Assembly (NCBI GenBank): GCA_035512495.1
Contig: DATKDW010000094.1
Span: 1-36,812 of the forward strand
Direction: 5' to 3'
Length of the DNA stretch: 36,812 nt
Origin: Acidimicrobiales bacterium
GTDB lineage: Bacteria; Actinomycetota; Acidimicrobiia; Acidimicrobiales; CADCSY01
Part shown: positions 17,457 to 25,517 of the stretch, piece by piece
Numbering within the stretch: position 1 is the stretch's first letter
Layout: each line of letters begins with the position of its first letter
The notes under the pieces: model-generated
The model's input: the letters and a program-made list of their open reading frames with translations, nothing else
Told to the model about the DNA's origin: nothing
The model's database searches: none
Made by a program: the position numbers and the translations under genes

Positions 17457-18230
17457 CTACCGCTCGGGCCGCAGGACCCGCCGGGGGTGGCGCCCGTCCA
17501 CGTAGCCGACGAACGGAGGGTAGATGTTGTACCCGAGCAGCTCCTGCAGCTGGGGGCTGAGGGTGGCCACCACCTCCTGGGGCACCGCGAGCACGTGGTT
17601 CTCCTGCGGCCGGAGCCACGAGGAGACGTACTCGAGGATCACCCCGAGCCGGGGCCGGTCGGTGTGGTTGGCGCCGCCGCCATGCCAGAGGCTGCCGAGG
17701 TAGAACATCACCGAGCCGGCGGGCATCTCGGCCACCACAGTCTCGGCCTCGTCGGGCTGGTCCTCGCGCCGGTGGCTGGCCGGCACCAACCGGGTTGCCC
17801 CGTTGGCCTCAGTGAAGTCGTCGAAGGGCCACATGGTGTTCACCACCACGTCGCCGTGCGGGCGGGCGAGGGGGTAGATGCTGTCGTCGCGGTGGAGGAC
17901 CTGCGCCTTCTCGCCGGGCCCGATCTGGATCCCCACCGGCGCCGAGAGCTGGTGGTGCTCGAGGACCTTGTCGACCACGCCGAGGACGAGGGGGTGGGTC
18001 GCCGGGTCGTCGAAGGCGCGGGTCTTGGCGAAGAGGGCGTAGACCCGCTGGGTGGCGAAGCCCTCGAAGTCGTTGCGACCCGTTGGGGTGCGGTCGAGCA
18101 CGCCCTGCAGGTCGGCTCGGATGGCAGCGACCTCGTCGGCGTCGAGGATGCCCTCGACGACGGCATAGCCGTCCGCCTCGAGGCCGTCCACGACGGTGTC
18201 GACGGTCGCGTCGGCGAAGGTGGTGCGCAC
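17457..18230 (-). CDS. Phytanoyl-CoA dioxygenase (PhyH) family protein
   Basis: A 257-residue Fe(II)/2-oxoglutarate dioxygenase. The double-stranded beta-helix metal triad is visible: His113 and Asp115 in VLHRDDSIYP, and distal His183 in GSLWHGGGANHTDRPRLG, with an Arg (192 or 194) placed to hold 2-oxoglutarate. The family hydroxylates CoA esters or small metabolites; members in environmental actinobacteria are mostly uncharacterised. GTG at 18230 is supported by a TAGCGT hexamer 6 nt upstream. It is divergent from the phosphoesterase-propeller gene with only 34 bp between starts, and lies upstream of the damaged serine hydrolase on the same strand. Confidence 0.88.
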   Translation of the reverse strand: MRTTFADATVDTVVDGLEADGYAVVEGILDADEVAAIRADLQGVLDRTPTGRNDFEGFATQRVYALFAKTRAFDDPATHPLVLGVVDKVLEHHQLSAPVGIQIGPGEKAQVLHRDDSIYPLARPHGDVVVNTMWPFDDFTEANGATRLVPASHRREDQPDEAETVVAEMPAGSVMFYLGSLWHGGGANHTDRPRLGVILEYVSSWLRPQENHVLAVPQEVVATLSPQLQELLGYNIYPPFVGYVDGRHPRRVLRPER

Positions 18231-18236
18231 GCCCAG

Positions 18237-18242
18237 ACGCTA
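18237..18242 (-). promoter_or_regulatory. -10 element of a leaderless promoter for the PhyH-like gene
   Basis: On the minus strand TAGCGT is 6 nt before the GTG at 18230. The opposite-strand gene starts at 18265, so the two transcription units share a very small control region. Confidence 0.45.
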
Positions 18243-18264
18243 CGTTGCCGGCCGGAGGGTCGCG

Positions 18265-20427
18265 ATGCCGGAGTGCCGAGTCATCGAACTGGGAGGCCAA
18301 CCCGTCGCCGGGGTGGCCGTGAGCGACGGGGTGTCGGTGGCCGTCACCGGACCCGACGGTCGGGCCATCCTGCCCGACGACGGGCGGCCCTTCGCCTGGG
18401 TCAGCCGGCCCTCGGGCCACGACGCCCGGACGTGGTTCCACCGCCTCGACGACCACGACGGCCCCGTGACCTTCGAGCTGCACGCGGTGGACCAGCCATC
18501 GCCGCTGAGCTTCGCCCAGATCACCGACCTCCACGTGAGCGACCTGCCCGAGCCCGAGAGCCTCCCCCTCGCCGACAGCCTCTACGGCTACGACGGCGAC
18601 GGGACGCTCGTCGGACGCCCCCTGACCGGCGTCGCCGACCTCGAGCGGGTGCTCCGTGAGGTCGCCGGGATGGAGGGCCCCGCAGGACGGCCTGCCTTCG
18701 TGGTCGCCACCGGCGACCTGACCGACCACGGCACGGTCGGCGAGTTCGCGCTGCTGCGCCAGGCCCTCGCGACCTCCGCGCTGCCCGTGCACGTGCTGCC
18801 CGGCAACCACGACCACTACGGCCACAACCACGACCCCCGTCCCGACGACGACCCCGTCGACTCGCACGGCATGGGCACGGGCACCACCACCCGCTATGAG
18901 GACGAGGTCGGGCCGCGCTGGTGGTCGCTCACCTGCGCCGGGCTGCGCCTCGTGGCGCTCGACTGGTTCAGCCACCGCCTCGGTCGCGACCGCGACGACC
19001 AGGAGCGGTGGCTGGCCGCCGATCTGGCCACCGCGCCGGCGGGGGCGCCGGTGCTCTTCTTGACCCACGACCAGATGGCGGCCGACTTCTTCGCCCGGGT
19101 GGCCGAGGTCGCCCCCCACGTGCGCGTCGTCGGCTCACTCTCGGGCCATTGGCACACGTCGAGGGTCGTGCGGTCCGACGGTCAGGTCCATGCCAACACC
19201 GGCAACGCCACCTTCGGGAGCTTCGACTGGGCACCCGCCCACGCACGCCTCTACGGATGGGACGCCGACGAGCTGACCGTCCGCACGGTCGCGCTCGGTG
19301 GGGGCGCAGCCCTGGGCTCGTCGACCTTCGCCGCAGCGCCTGGCCCGCCGGTCTCCGCCGGCGGGGCCGGCTGGGCGGTCCGCCTCCCGGGGGCGGTCCA
19401 CCTGGCCCGACCCCTGGGGCTCGACGACGCCGTGGTGGTCGCCTGGTCCGACGACGACCGGGCAGCCGGCGGGCTGTCGTGCCACGACACCGGCACCGGC
19501 GAGGAGCGATGGCGGGTGGCGCTCGACGCCCCCGTCCGGGCCGGGGCCACGCTGGTCGAAGGTGCCGGCGTGGTCGTAGGCGTCTCGATCAGCGGCGGTG
19601 TCGTGGCCGTGGACGCTGCCACCGGCCAGGAGCGCTGGCGGGCCCAGGTCGGTGACCGCCTCATCGCCTGGGTGCATGCCGCCCCGGTGGTCCTCGACGG
19701 CGCCGTCGCCGTCGGTGAGGTCCGCTGCCTCGCCGCGCTCGACGTGGCCGACGGGCGGGTCCGCTGGCAGCGCGACGACCTCGGCCGGCCCGAGAACACC
19801 GCCACGCCCATGCAGGGGGTCGTGCAGGACGCCACGCTCGTGGTGCCGTTCTCGCTGATGCCGCAGCACACCTTCGGCCTCGACCCCGACACCGGGGCCA
19901 CGCGGTGGTCACGAGACGGCCAGGCCATGCACGCCGCCACCAGCGACGTGGTCCCCGACCCCGAGGGCAGCGACGTCTACCTCACCCGCCTCGGGGGCCG
20001 CGTGGAGCGCTCGTCGGCCGCCACCGGCGAGGTGCGCTGGGCCGCCAAGGTGCGAGCCGCCTTCGCCACCGGGCGGCCGCTCGTCACCGACGGGTCCGTG
20101 GTGGTCACCAGCGCACTCGGTGCCGTCCATCGCTTCGACGCCGAGACCGGCACCGAGGTCTGGCGAACCCAGCTCCCGGGCGACTCCCTCCTCGCCATGG
20201 GCCCCTACCGTCGGTCCGGCCTGGCCGTCCCTGCCGGCCCCGCGCTCGGTGCGGGCACGATCATCCAGACCACCGGTGACGGTGGCGTCCACCGGATCGA
20301 CCTGGCCACGGGTCACCAGGCGTGCCTCGCCGCGCTCGGCTGTCCCCTCACGGTGCCGGCGGTGGTGGTGGGCGACGACGTGATCGTGGCCACGGCCGAG
20401 GGCAGCCTCCTCCGCCTGGTGGGCTGA
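18265..20427 (+). CDS. Calcineurin-like metallophosphoesterase fused to a PQQ-type beta-propeller
   Basis: A 720-residue fusion protein. After an ~80-residue beta-rich N-terminal domain (CalciN-like position), a full metallophosphoesterase follows: ITDLHV (Asp88, His90), ATGDLTDHG (Asp151), LPGNHDH (Asn181, His182), THDQ (His268) and GHWH (His295, His297). From about residue 380 repeated blades appear, such as GLSCHDTGTGEERWRVAL, GVVAVDAATGQERWRAQV, GLDPDTGATRWSRDG and AVHRFDAETGTEVWRTQL, the PQQ-like/quinoprotein repeat; real PQQ binding is not implied. No signal peptide or membrane helix is seen. ATG at 18265 is fixed by GGAGGG at 18254-18259 even though the frame is open further upstream. 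A nucleotide or phosphodiester substrate is likely; its identity is unknown. Confidence 0.9.
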   Translation: MPECRVIELGGQPVAGVAVSDGVSVAVTGPDGRAILPDDGRPFAWVSRPSGHDARTWFHRLDDHDGPVTFELHAVDQPSPLSFAQITDLHVSDLPEPESLPLADSLYGYDGDGTLVGRPLTGVADLERVLREVAGMEGPAGRPAFVVATGDLTDHGTVGEFALLRQALATSALPVHVLPGNHDHYGHNHDPRPDDDPVDSHGMGTGTTTRYEDEVGPRWWSLTCAGLRLVALDWFSHRLGRDRDDQERWLAADLATAPAGAPVLFLTHDQMAADFFARVAEVAPHVRVVGSLSGHWHTSRVVRSDGQVHANTGNATFGSFDWAPAHARLYGWDADELTVRTVALGGGAALGSSTFAAAPGPPVSAGGAGWAVRLPGAVHLARPLGLDDAVVVAWSDDDRAAGGLSCHDTGTGEERWRVALDAPVRAGATLVEGAGVVVGVSISGGVVAVDAATGQERWRAQVGDRLIAWVHAAPVVLDGAVAVGEVRCLAALDVADGRVRWQRDDLGRPENTATPMQGVVQDATLVVPFSLMPQHTFGLDPDTGATRWSRDGQAMHAATSDVVPDPEGSDVYLTRLGGRVERSSAATGEVRWAAKVRAAFATGRPLVTDGSVVVTSALGAVHRFDAETGTEVWRTQLPGDSLLAMGPYRRSGLAVPAGPALGAGTIIQTTGDGGVHRIDLATGHQACLAALGCPLTVPAVVVGDDVIVATAEGSLLRLVG

Positions 20428-20463
20428 CGGCCAGCCGCGACGTTCGCCGCTTCGACTGGCGGT

Positions 20464-21126
20464 TCAGTGCCCGTCGGCGTCGGCGACGGCGCGGGTGAGG
20501 TGGCGGGTGACGCAGGCCACCGCCCGGTCCTCGTCACCATCGGTCAGCGCGTCGACGAGGCCACGGTGCTCGTCGACCACCTCGGCCGAGTCCGGGTGGA
20601 CGCGTCGCAGGCCGCGGAGGCACAGCCGGGTCTCGGCCAGCAACGTCCGGTACATGCGGGCCAGACGGGGGCTGCCGGAGACCTCCACGAGCGCCTCGTG
20701 GAAGGCGAGGTCGACCTCGGACACGGCCGCCCAGTCGTCCGCAGCCGACGACGCCGCCATGTCGGCGACCAGGCCCGCCAGCGTCGCGAGGGCCTGCGGG
20801 TCCCGGCGACGGGCGACCAGCCGGGCCGCTTCGCGCTCCACCACCGACCGAGCGAGGTACACGTCGGCCACCTCGTCGGCCTCGATCGTGGCCACGAAGA
20901 CGCCACGGTGGGGGACGGCGGCGAGCAGGCCCTCCTGGACCAGGCGCTGGAACGCCTCGCGCACCGGACCCCTCGACACCTCCAGCTGACCGGCGAGCTC
21001 CACCTCGGTGAGCTGGCGACCGGGCTCGAAGCTCCCGTCCATGATGTGACCCCGGATCGTCTCGGCGATCACGTCGGCCGTGGAGCGGCGGTCGAGGGGC
21101 TCGAGGCTCGGTGTGGGAGCAGACAT
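20464..21126 (-). CDS. GntR-family regulator, FadR subfamily (FCD domain)
   Basis: A 220-residue regulator with an N-terminal winged helix (ADVIAETIRGHIMDGSFEPGRQLTEVELAGQLEVSRGPVREAFQRLVQEGLL), followed by an all-helical FCD effector domain with VDLAFHEALVEVSGSPRLARMY and HRGLVDALTDGDEDRAVACVTRHL, whose His/Asp residues bind a metal and carboxylate ligand in relatives. FadR-type regulators usually repress a neighbouring catabolic operon until an organic-acid intermediate binds. Its own promoter overlaps the palindrome at 21145-21156, and a matching site lies 3.8 kb away before the aminotransferase and DUF3830 genes. It is therefore the likely local repressor of the 21205-26419 gene set. Confidence 0.93.
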   Translation of the reverse strand: MSAPTPSLEPLDRRSTADVIAETIRGHIMDGSFEPGRQLTEVELAGQLEVSRGPVREAFQRLVQEGLLAAVPHRGVFVATIEADEVADVYLARSVVEREAARLVARRRDPQALATLAGLVADMAASSAADDWAAVSEVDLAFHEALVEVSGSPRLARMYRTLLAETRLCLRGLRRVHPDSAEVVDEHRGLVDALTDGDEDRAVACVTRHLTRAVADADGH

Positions 21127-21141
21127 GTCCAGCTCGTTCGG

Positions 21142-21160
21142 TAGATTGTCGACAATGCTA
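21142..21160. promoter_or_regulatory. Divergent -10 elements overlaid by the FadR-type operator (site 1)
   Basis: The centre is the perfect 12-bp palindrome ATTGTCGACAAT (21145-21156). It overlaps TAGATT (21142-21147), a plus-strand -10 for the dehydrogenase-amidase genes, and TAGCAT (minus strand, 21160-21155), a -10 for the regulator gene. A bound regulator would block both promoters at once. Confidence 0.65.
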
Positions 21161-21204
21161 CGCGAGCATCCACGCTGGGACAGCCCGGCGATGACGACCT
21201 TCCT

Positions 21205-22206
21205 GTGACGCGCCACCAGCCAGTCGTCGTCGTGGTCGAGGCCCCGGACGAGGCCGACCCTCCCGGGCTCGACCGCCTCGTCACACTCGGCGCGTCGGTG
21301 CGCGTGGTGCGCACCGAGGCCGAGCTCGCCGAAGCGGTGGCGGGCGCCGACGTCGTCGCCGTGTTCGACATCCACAGCCGACTCCTCCACGGCCTGGGCG
21401 ACGGGATCACCGGCGTCGGGTGGGTCCACGCCGCCAGCGCCGGACTCGACGCCGTGCTCACCCCCGCCGTCCTCGCCGGTGACGCCGCCGGCCGACTGGT
21501 GGTCACCAACGCCCGGGGCACCTTCGACCGGCCCATGGCCGAGTTCACCCTTGCCATGCTGCTGCTCTTCGCCAAGGACGTGCGGGCGACCCTCGAGCAC
21601 CAGCGGGCGCACCGGTGGGTGCACCGCGACACCGAGCTGCTCGCCGGACGGCAGGTCCTCGTGGTGGGGGCCGGCTCCATCGGGCGCACCACCGCCCGGC
21701 TCCTCACCGCGGTGGGCATGGAGGTGGCGGGCGTCGCGCGCCGGGCCCGCCCCGACGACCCCGACTTCACCCGCGTGGTCGGCCCCGACGCCCTGCACGA
21801 GGAGCTGGGACGGGCCGACGACGTGGTGGTCTGCGCCCCCCTGACCGCGGCGACCCGAGGGATGTTCGACCACGCCGCCTTCGCCGCGCTCCGCCCCGGC
21901 GCCCGCTTCGTCAACGTCGGTCGGGGGGCGATCGTCGACGAGGACGCCCTGCTCACCGCGCTGCACGAGGGGCGGGTGGGGGCCGCCGCCCTCGACGTCT
22001 TCGTCGACGAGCCGCTTCCCGCCGACCACCCGTTCTGGGACATGGAGCAGGTCGTCGTATCGCCCCACCAGTCCGGCGATGTCGTCGGGTGGCGCGACGC
22101 CCTCACCGCCCAGCTGGCGCAGAACCTGTCGCGCTGGCAGCGCGACGAGCCGCTCGACGCGCTGGTGGAGGGGGCGGTCGACCTCGCCGCCGGGGCGACC
22201 ACGTGA
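21205..22206 (+). CDS. D-2-hydroxyacid dehydrogenase
   Basis: A 333-residue NAD(P)-dependent dehydrogenase that interconverts a 2-oxoacid and the D-2-hydroxyacid. The Rossmann motif is VLVVGAGSIGRTTARLL. The catalytic set is complete: Arg240 in VNVGRGAIVDEDAL, Glu269 in LDVFVDEPLP and His288 in VVVSPHQSG. The substrate-domain N-terminus is short but normal for the family. It starts with GTG at 21205 after the regulated promoter region. A 5-codon ATG frame (21191-21208) ends across that start and might couple translation. The amidase gene follows with a GTGA overlap, so both act in one pathway, probably on the product of the other. Confidence 0.9.
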   Translation: MTRHQPVVVVVEAPDEADPPGLDRLVTLGASVRVVRTEAELAEAVAGADVVAVFDIHSRLLHGLGDGITGVGWVHAASAGLDAVLTPAVLAGDAAGRLVVTNARGTFDRPMAEFTLAMLLLFAKDVRATLEHQRAHRWVHRDTELLAGRQVLVVGAGSIGRTTARLLTAVGMEVAGVARRARPDDPDFTRVVGPDALHEELGRADDVVVCAPLTAATRGMFDHAAFAALRPGARFVNVGRGAIVDEDALLTALHEGRVGAAALDVFVDEPLPADHPFWDMEQVVVSPHQSGDVVGWRDALTAQLAQNLSRWQRDEPLDALVEGAVDLAAGATT

Positions 22207-23606
22207 GCGAGCTGGTCGACCTCGACGCGCACACCCTGCTGGCGGCCTACCGCTCGGGCGCCGCCTCCCCCGTGGAGGTCACCGACGCCCTCCTGGCGCG
22301 CATCGACCGGCTCGACCCCGACCTCAACGCCTGGTGCCACCTCGACCCCGAGCGGTCACGGGCCGAGGCGCTGGCGTCGGAGGCGCGCTGGAGCGCGGGC
22401 ACACCCCAGGGTCGCCTTGACGGCGTCCCGGTGGCCGTCAAGGACGTCTTCCTCACCGACGGCTGGCCGACCCGCAAGGGGTCCGTCCTCGTCGACCCCG
22501 CCCAGCGATGGGACACCGATGCCCCCGCGGTGGCGGCCCTCCGCCGCAACGGCGCCGTGCTCCTGGGCAAGACGACCACGCCCGAGCTGGGCTGGAAGGC
22601 AGTCACCGACTCCCTCGCCGACGGCGTCACCCGCAACCCGTGGGACCCGGCGCTGACCCCCGGAGGCTCGAGCGGGGGCAGCGGCGCCGCCCTGGCCGCC
22701 AGGATGGCGCCGCTTGCGCTGGGGACCGACGGCGGCGGCTCCATCCGGATCCCGGCCGCGTTCACCGCCACCGTCGGACTGAAGCCGACGTGGGGACGGG
22801 TGCCGCTGTGGCCACCCAGCCCCTTCGGAGCCCTCGCCCACGCCGGGCCCATGGCCAGGACCGTCGCCGACACCGCCCTGCTGCTCCAGGTGCTGGCCGA
22901 GCCCGACGCCCGCGACGCTGGCGCGCTGCTCCCCGACGACGTCGACCACCTGGCGGGCCTCGACGCCGGCGTGGCCGGGTTGCGGGTGGCCTACAGCCCG
23001 ACGCTCGGCTTCGCGCGGGTCGATCCCGAGGTCGCCGACGCCGTGGCTGCCGCCGTCGCCACCCTGGCCGACCTCGGCGCCCACGTGGAGGAGGTCGATC
23101 CCGGCTTCGACGACCCGCTCGAGACGTTCATGACCCTGTGGAGCTGCGGGGCGGCCCAGGCCACCGCCCACCACGACGACGAGGCTCGCGCCCAGATGGA
23201 CCCCGGCCTGCAACGGGTCATCGCCGACGGCCGCAGCCGCGGCGCGGTCGAGTACCTCGACGCGGTGGCGGCCCGCTCGGCCCTGGCCGTCCACATGAGC
23301 CTGTTCCACCAGCGCCACGACCTGCTCGTCACCCCCACGCTGCCGATCCCCGCCTTCGGCGCCGGGCGTGACGTGCCCGAGGGGTGGCCCGACGAGCGCT
23401 GGCCCACGTGGGCACCGTTCAGCTACCCCTTCAACATCACCCAGCAGCCCGCGGCGTCGGTGCCGTGCGGGTTCACCGCCGCCGAGCTGCCCGTCGGCCT
23501 GCAGCTCGTCGGGGCGCGTGGCGCCGACGCCCTCGTGCTCCGGGCCGCACGAGCCTTCGAGGCGGCCCGACCCTTCGGCGAGCAGCGCCCGCCCGAGCCG
23601 CGCTGA
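22203..23606 (+). CDS. Amidase of the amidase-signature family
   Basis: A 467-residue hydrolase with the full Ser-cisSer-Lys triad: Lys80 in GVPVAVKDVFLTDG, Ser156/Ser157 in GGSSGGSG and nucleophile Ser180 in LGTDGGGSIRIPA. It cleaves a carboxamide to acid and ammonia; length and the isolated setting (no gatB/gatC) argue against a role as tRNA amidotransferase subunit A. The GTG start overlaps the dehydrogenase stop, giving translational coupling under operator site 1. With the aminotransferase and isomerase-like genes, a substrate bearing an amide and a carboxylate is plausible, but this is inference from neighbours. Confidence 0.9.
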   Translation: MSELVDLDAHTLLAAYRSGAASPVEVTDALLARIDRLDPDLNAWCHLDPERSRAEALASEARWSAGTPQGRLDGVPVAVKDVFLTDGWPTRKGSVLVDPAQRWDTDAPAVAALRRNGAVLLGKTTTPELGWKAVTDSLADGVTRNPWDPALTPGGSSGGSGAALAARMAPLALGTDGGGSIRIPAAFTATVGLKPTWGRVPLWPPSPFGALAHAGPMARTVADTALLLQVLAEPDARDAGALLPDDVDHLAGLDAGVAGLRVAYSPTLGFARVDPEVADAVAAAVATLADLGAHVEEVDPGFDDPLETFMTLWSCGAAQATAHHDDEARAQMDPGLQRVIADGRSRGAVEYLDAVAARSALAVHMSLFHQRHDLLVTPTLPIPAFGAGRDVPEGWPDERWPTWAPFSYPFNITQQPAASVPCGFTAAELPVGLQLVGARGADALVLRAARAFEAARPFGEQRPPEPR

Positions 23607-23610
23607 GGGA

Positions 23611-23629
23611 GGGGGCGACAGCGCCACCC
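23611..23629. terminator. Possible bidirectional terminator hairpin
   Basis: Between the convergent amidase and aminotransferase genes, GGGGGCG-ACAG-CGCC-A-CCC can fold as a GC-rich stem with a 4-nt loop and one bulged A. There is no T-tract on either side, so intrinsic termination is uncertain. Confidence 0.3.
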
Positions 23630-23639
23630 CCCGGGACCA

Positions 23640-24905
23640 TCAGCTGACGCCGAGGTCGGCCTCCACCTTGGCGAGGGCCCCGTCGAGGATGTCGATGGCC
23701 TGATCGGCCTCGGCAGTGGTGACGACGAGGGCGGGGATGAGGCGGACGACCTGGCCTTGGGGGCCGCACGTGAGGAGGAGCAGGCCAGCCTCGTCAGCGG
23801 CGGCCAGCACCCTCGCCGCCGCCTCGCCACCGGTCGCCTGCTCGGTGTCGCCCAGCTCGAGGCCGATCATGAGCCCGAGTCCGCGCACGTCGTCGATCAC
23901 CGGGTGAGCGGCGGCGAGGGCCCGGCACCGCTCGAGCAGGTGGGTGCCCACGGCGGCGGCGTTGTCGACCAGGCGCTCGTCGTCGATGACCTGGAGCGTG
24001 GCGAGGGCGGCCGCGCAGGCCACGGCGTTGCCGCCGTAGGTGCCCCCCTGCGAGCCTGGGAAGCCCCGGCCCATCAGCGCGGGTGCCGCCATGATCGCCG
24101 ACAGCGGCATCCCACTGGCGAGGCCCTTGGCCGTGATCACCACGTCGGGCACCACCCCGCTGTGCTCGTGGCCCCAGAACCGGCCGGTGCGGCCCACCCC
24201 GGTCTGGATCTCGTCGGCGACGAGGAGCATGCCGTGGCGATCGCAGCGCTCGCGCAGGCCAGCCAGGAAGGCGTGGGGCACGGGGACGTAGCCGCCTTCG
24301 CCCAGGACCGGCTCGATGAAGACGGCTGCGGTCTCGGCCGGGGCGGTGGTGGTCGCGAGGAGCAGATCGAGCTCACGCAGGCAGAACGACACCGCGTCGG
24401 CCTCGCTCCAGCCGTAGCGGTGGGCGTTGGGGAACGGAGCGATGACGACGCCGCCGAGGAGGGGCTGGAGCCCGGCGCGCACGGCGAGCTTCGAGGTGGT
24501 CATGGAGGCCGCCCCCATGGTCCGGCCGTGGAAGGCGCCCTGGAAGACCACGACGTTGGGCCGGCCGGTGGCGTGACGAGCCAGCCGCAGAGCCGACTCG
24601 ACCGCCTCGCTGCCCGAGTTGGAGAAGAAGACCGAGCCGTGGCCTGGGAGGCGCTCGACCATCGCGTCGGCCAGGGCGTCAAGGGTGGGGTGCCACACGG
24701 TCGTGCACTGGCCGTGGATCAGCTCGCCGGCCTGGCGGCGGATGGCCTCGACCACCCGGGGGTGGCAGTGCCCGGTGCTGGTGACCCCGATGCCGGCGGT
24801 GAAGTCGAGGTGCCGACGGCCGGCGGCGTCGAAGAGCCAGACCCCCTCGCCGCGCACCGCGGTCAACGACGTGGCCTGCTTGAGGAGGGGGGAGCGGGTG
24901 GTCAT
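23640..24905 (-). CDS. Class III aminotransferase (4-aminobutyrate/acetylornithine-like)
   Basis: A 421-residue PLP enzyme moving an omega- or alpha-amino group to a 2-oxoacid. It has FTAGIGVTSTGHCHPRVVEAI, the phosphate-binding FSNSGSEAVESALRLARHATGR, FQGAFHGRTMGA, MLLVADEIQTGVGRTG with the PLP-contacting Asp, and the Schiff-base Lys260 in ITAKGLASGMPLSA. Overall it is nearest the GABA/ornithine-type group; substrate is not fixed by sequence. ATG at 24905 has AAGGA a few bases upstream, and its TAGATT -10 lies inside operator site 2, so it should be controlled by the same FadR-type regulator as the divergent DUF3830 operon. Confidence 0.92.
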   Translation of the reverse strand: MTTRSPLLKQATSLTAVRGEGVWLFDAAGRRHLDFTAGIGVTSTGHCHPRVVEAIRRQAGELIHGQCTTVWHPTLDALADAMVERLPGHGSVFFSNSGSEAVESALRLARHATGRPNVVVFQGAFHGRTMGAASMTTSKLAVRAGLQPLLGGVVIAPFPNAHRYGWSEADAVSFCLRELDLLLATTTAPAETAAVFIEPVLGEGGYVPVPHAFLAGLRERCDRHGMLLVADEIQTGVGRTGRFWGHEHSGVVPDVVITAKGLASGMPLSAIMAAPALMGRGFPGSQGGTYGGNAVACAAALATLQVIDDERLVDNAAAVGTHLLERCRALAAAHPVIDDVRGLGLMIGLELGDTEQATGGEAAARVLAAADEAGLLLLTCGPQGQVVRLIPALVVTTAEADQAIDILDGALAKVEADLGVS

Positions 24906-24931
24906 CGCCGTGATCCTTGCCGGACGAGGAG

Positions 24932-24950
24932 TAGGATTGTCAACAATCTA
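24932..24950. promoter_or_regulatory. Divergent -10 elements overlaid by the FadR-type operator (site 2)
   Basis: GATTGT-CA-ACAATC (24935-24948) repeats the ATTGT-N2-ACAAT core of site 1. It overlaps TAGGAT (24932-24937) on the plus strand and TAGATT on the minus strand (24950-24945), the -10 elements of the DUF3830 operon and the aminotransferase gene. The match in both sequence and placement to site 1 is strong evidence for a shared regulator. Confidence 0.65.
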
Positions 24951-25010
24951 ACGAAGCACCCCGATCCCGTCGAGGTCCCAACCCGGGACCGAACCTGAAA
25001 GTGGCCCACC

Positions 25011-25517
25011 ATGGCCCGACACCTGTCGATCGAGCTCCCCAAGCACGATCTGCGCTGCGTGGCACGCCTGCTGGAGGCGGAGGCCCCCCGCACCTGTGCC
25101 GCGGTGTGGGCTGCCCTCCCGCTGGCGGGCGACGTGTACCACGCCAAGTACGCGCGCAACGAGCTCTACACCTTCGTCCCGCCCGTCGCCGAGCTCCCGA
25201 TCGGGGCCGAGAACCCCACGGTCACACCCATCCCCGGCGACGTCGTCTACTTCGAGTTCTCCTCCGGCGCCCTGCCGGCCGCCACCTACGGCTACGGCGA
25301 CGGCGAGGGTGCCGCCGGGCGGGACATGGTCGTCGACCTCGCTCTCTTCTACGGCCGCAACAACCTGCTCCTCAACGGCGACGTGGGGTGGGTGCCAGGC
25401 AACGTCTTCGCCACCATCGTCAAGGGCCTCGACCAGCTCGCCGCGGTCGGCAACGACCTCTGGCGGGCCGGCGCCATCGGCGAGGAGCTGCGCTTCAGCC
25501 GCCTGGAAGCGACATGA
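25011..25517 (+). CDS. DUF3830 family protein (cyclophilin-like fold)
   Basis: A 168-residue protein of the DUF3830 family: short N-terminal helix (DLRCVARLLEAEAPRTCAAVWAALP), then GDVYHAKYARNELYTFVPP, GDVVYFEFSSG, DLALFYGRNNLLLNGDVGWVPGNVFATIV and a C-terminal helix. The fold is cyclophilin-like, but no prolyl isomerase role is established. Members often sit beside Asp/Glu-racemase-like enzymes, amidases and transporters in catabolic clusters, as here. The ATG at 25011 follows operator site 2, and the stop overlaps the next start (ATGA), so it is made together with the isomerase-like protein and may act with it. Confidence 0.85.
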   Translation: MARHLSIELPKHDLRCVARLLEAEAPRTCAAVWAALPLAGDVYHAKYARNELYTFVPPVAELPIGAENPTVTPIPGDVVYFEFSSGALPAATYGYGDGEGAAGRDMVVDLALFYGRNNLLLNGDVGWVPGNVFATIVKGLDQLAAVGNDLWRAGAIGEELRFSRLEAT

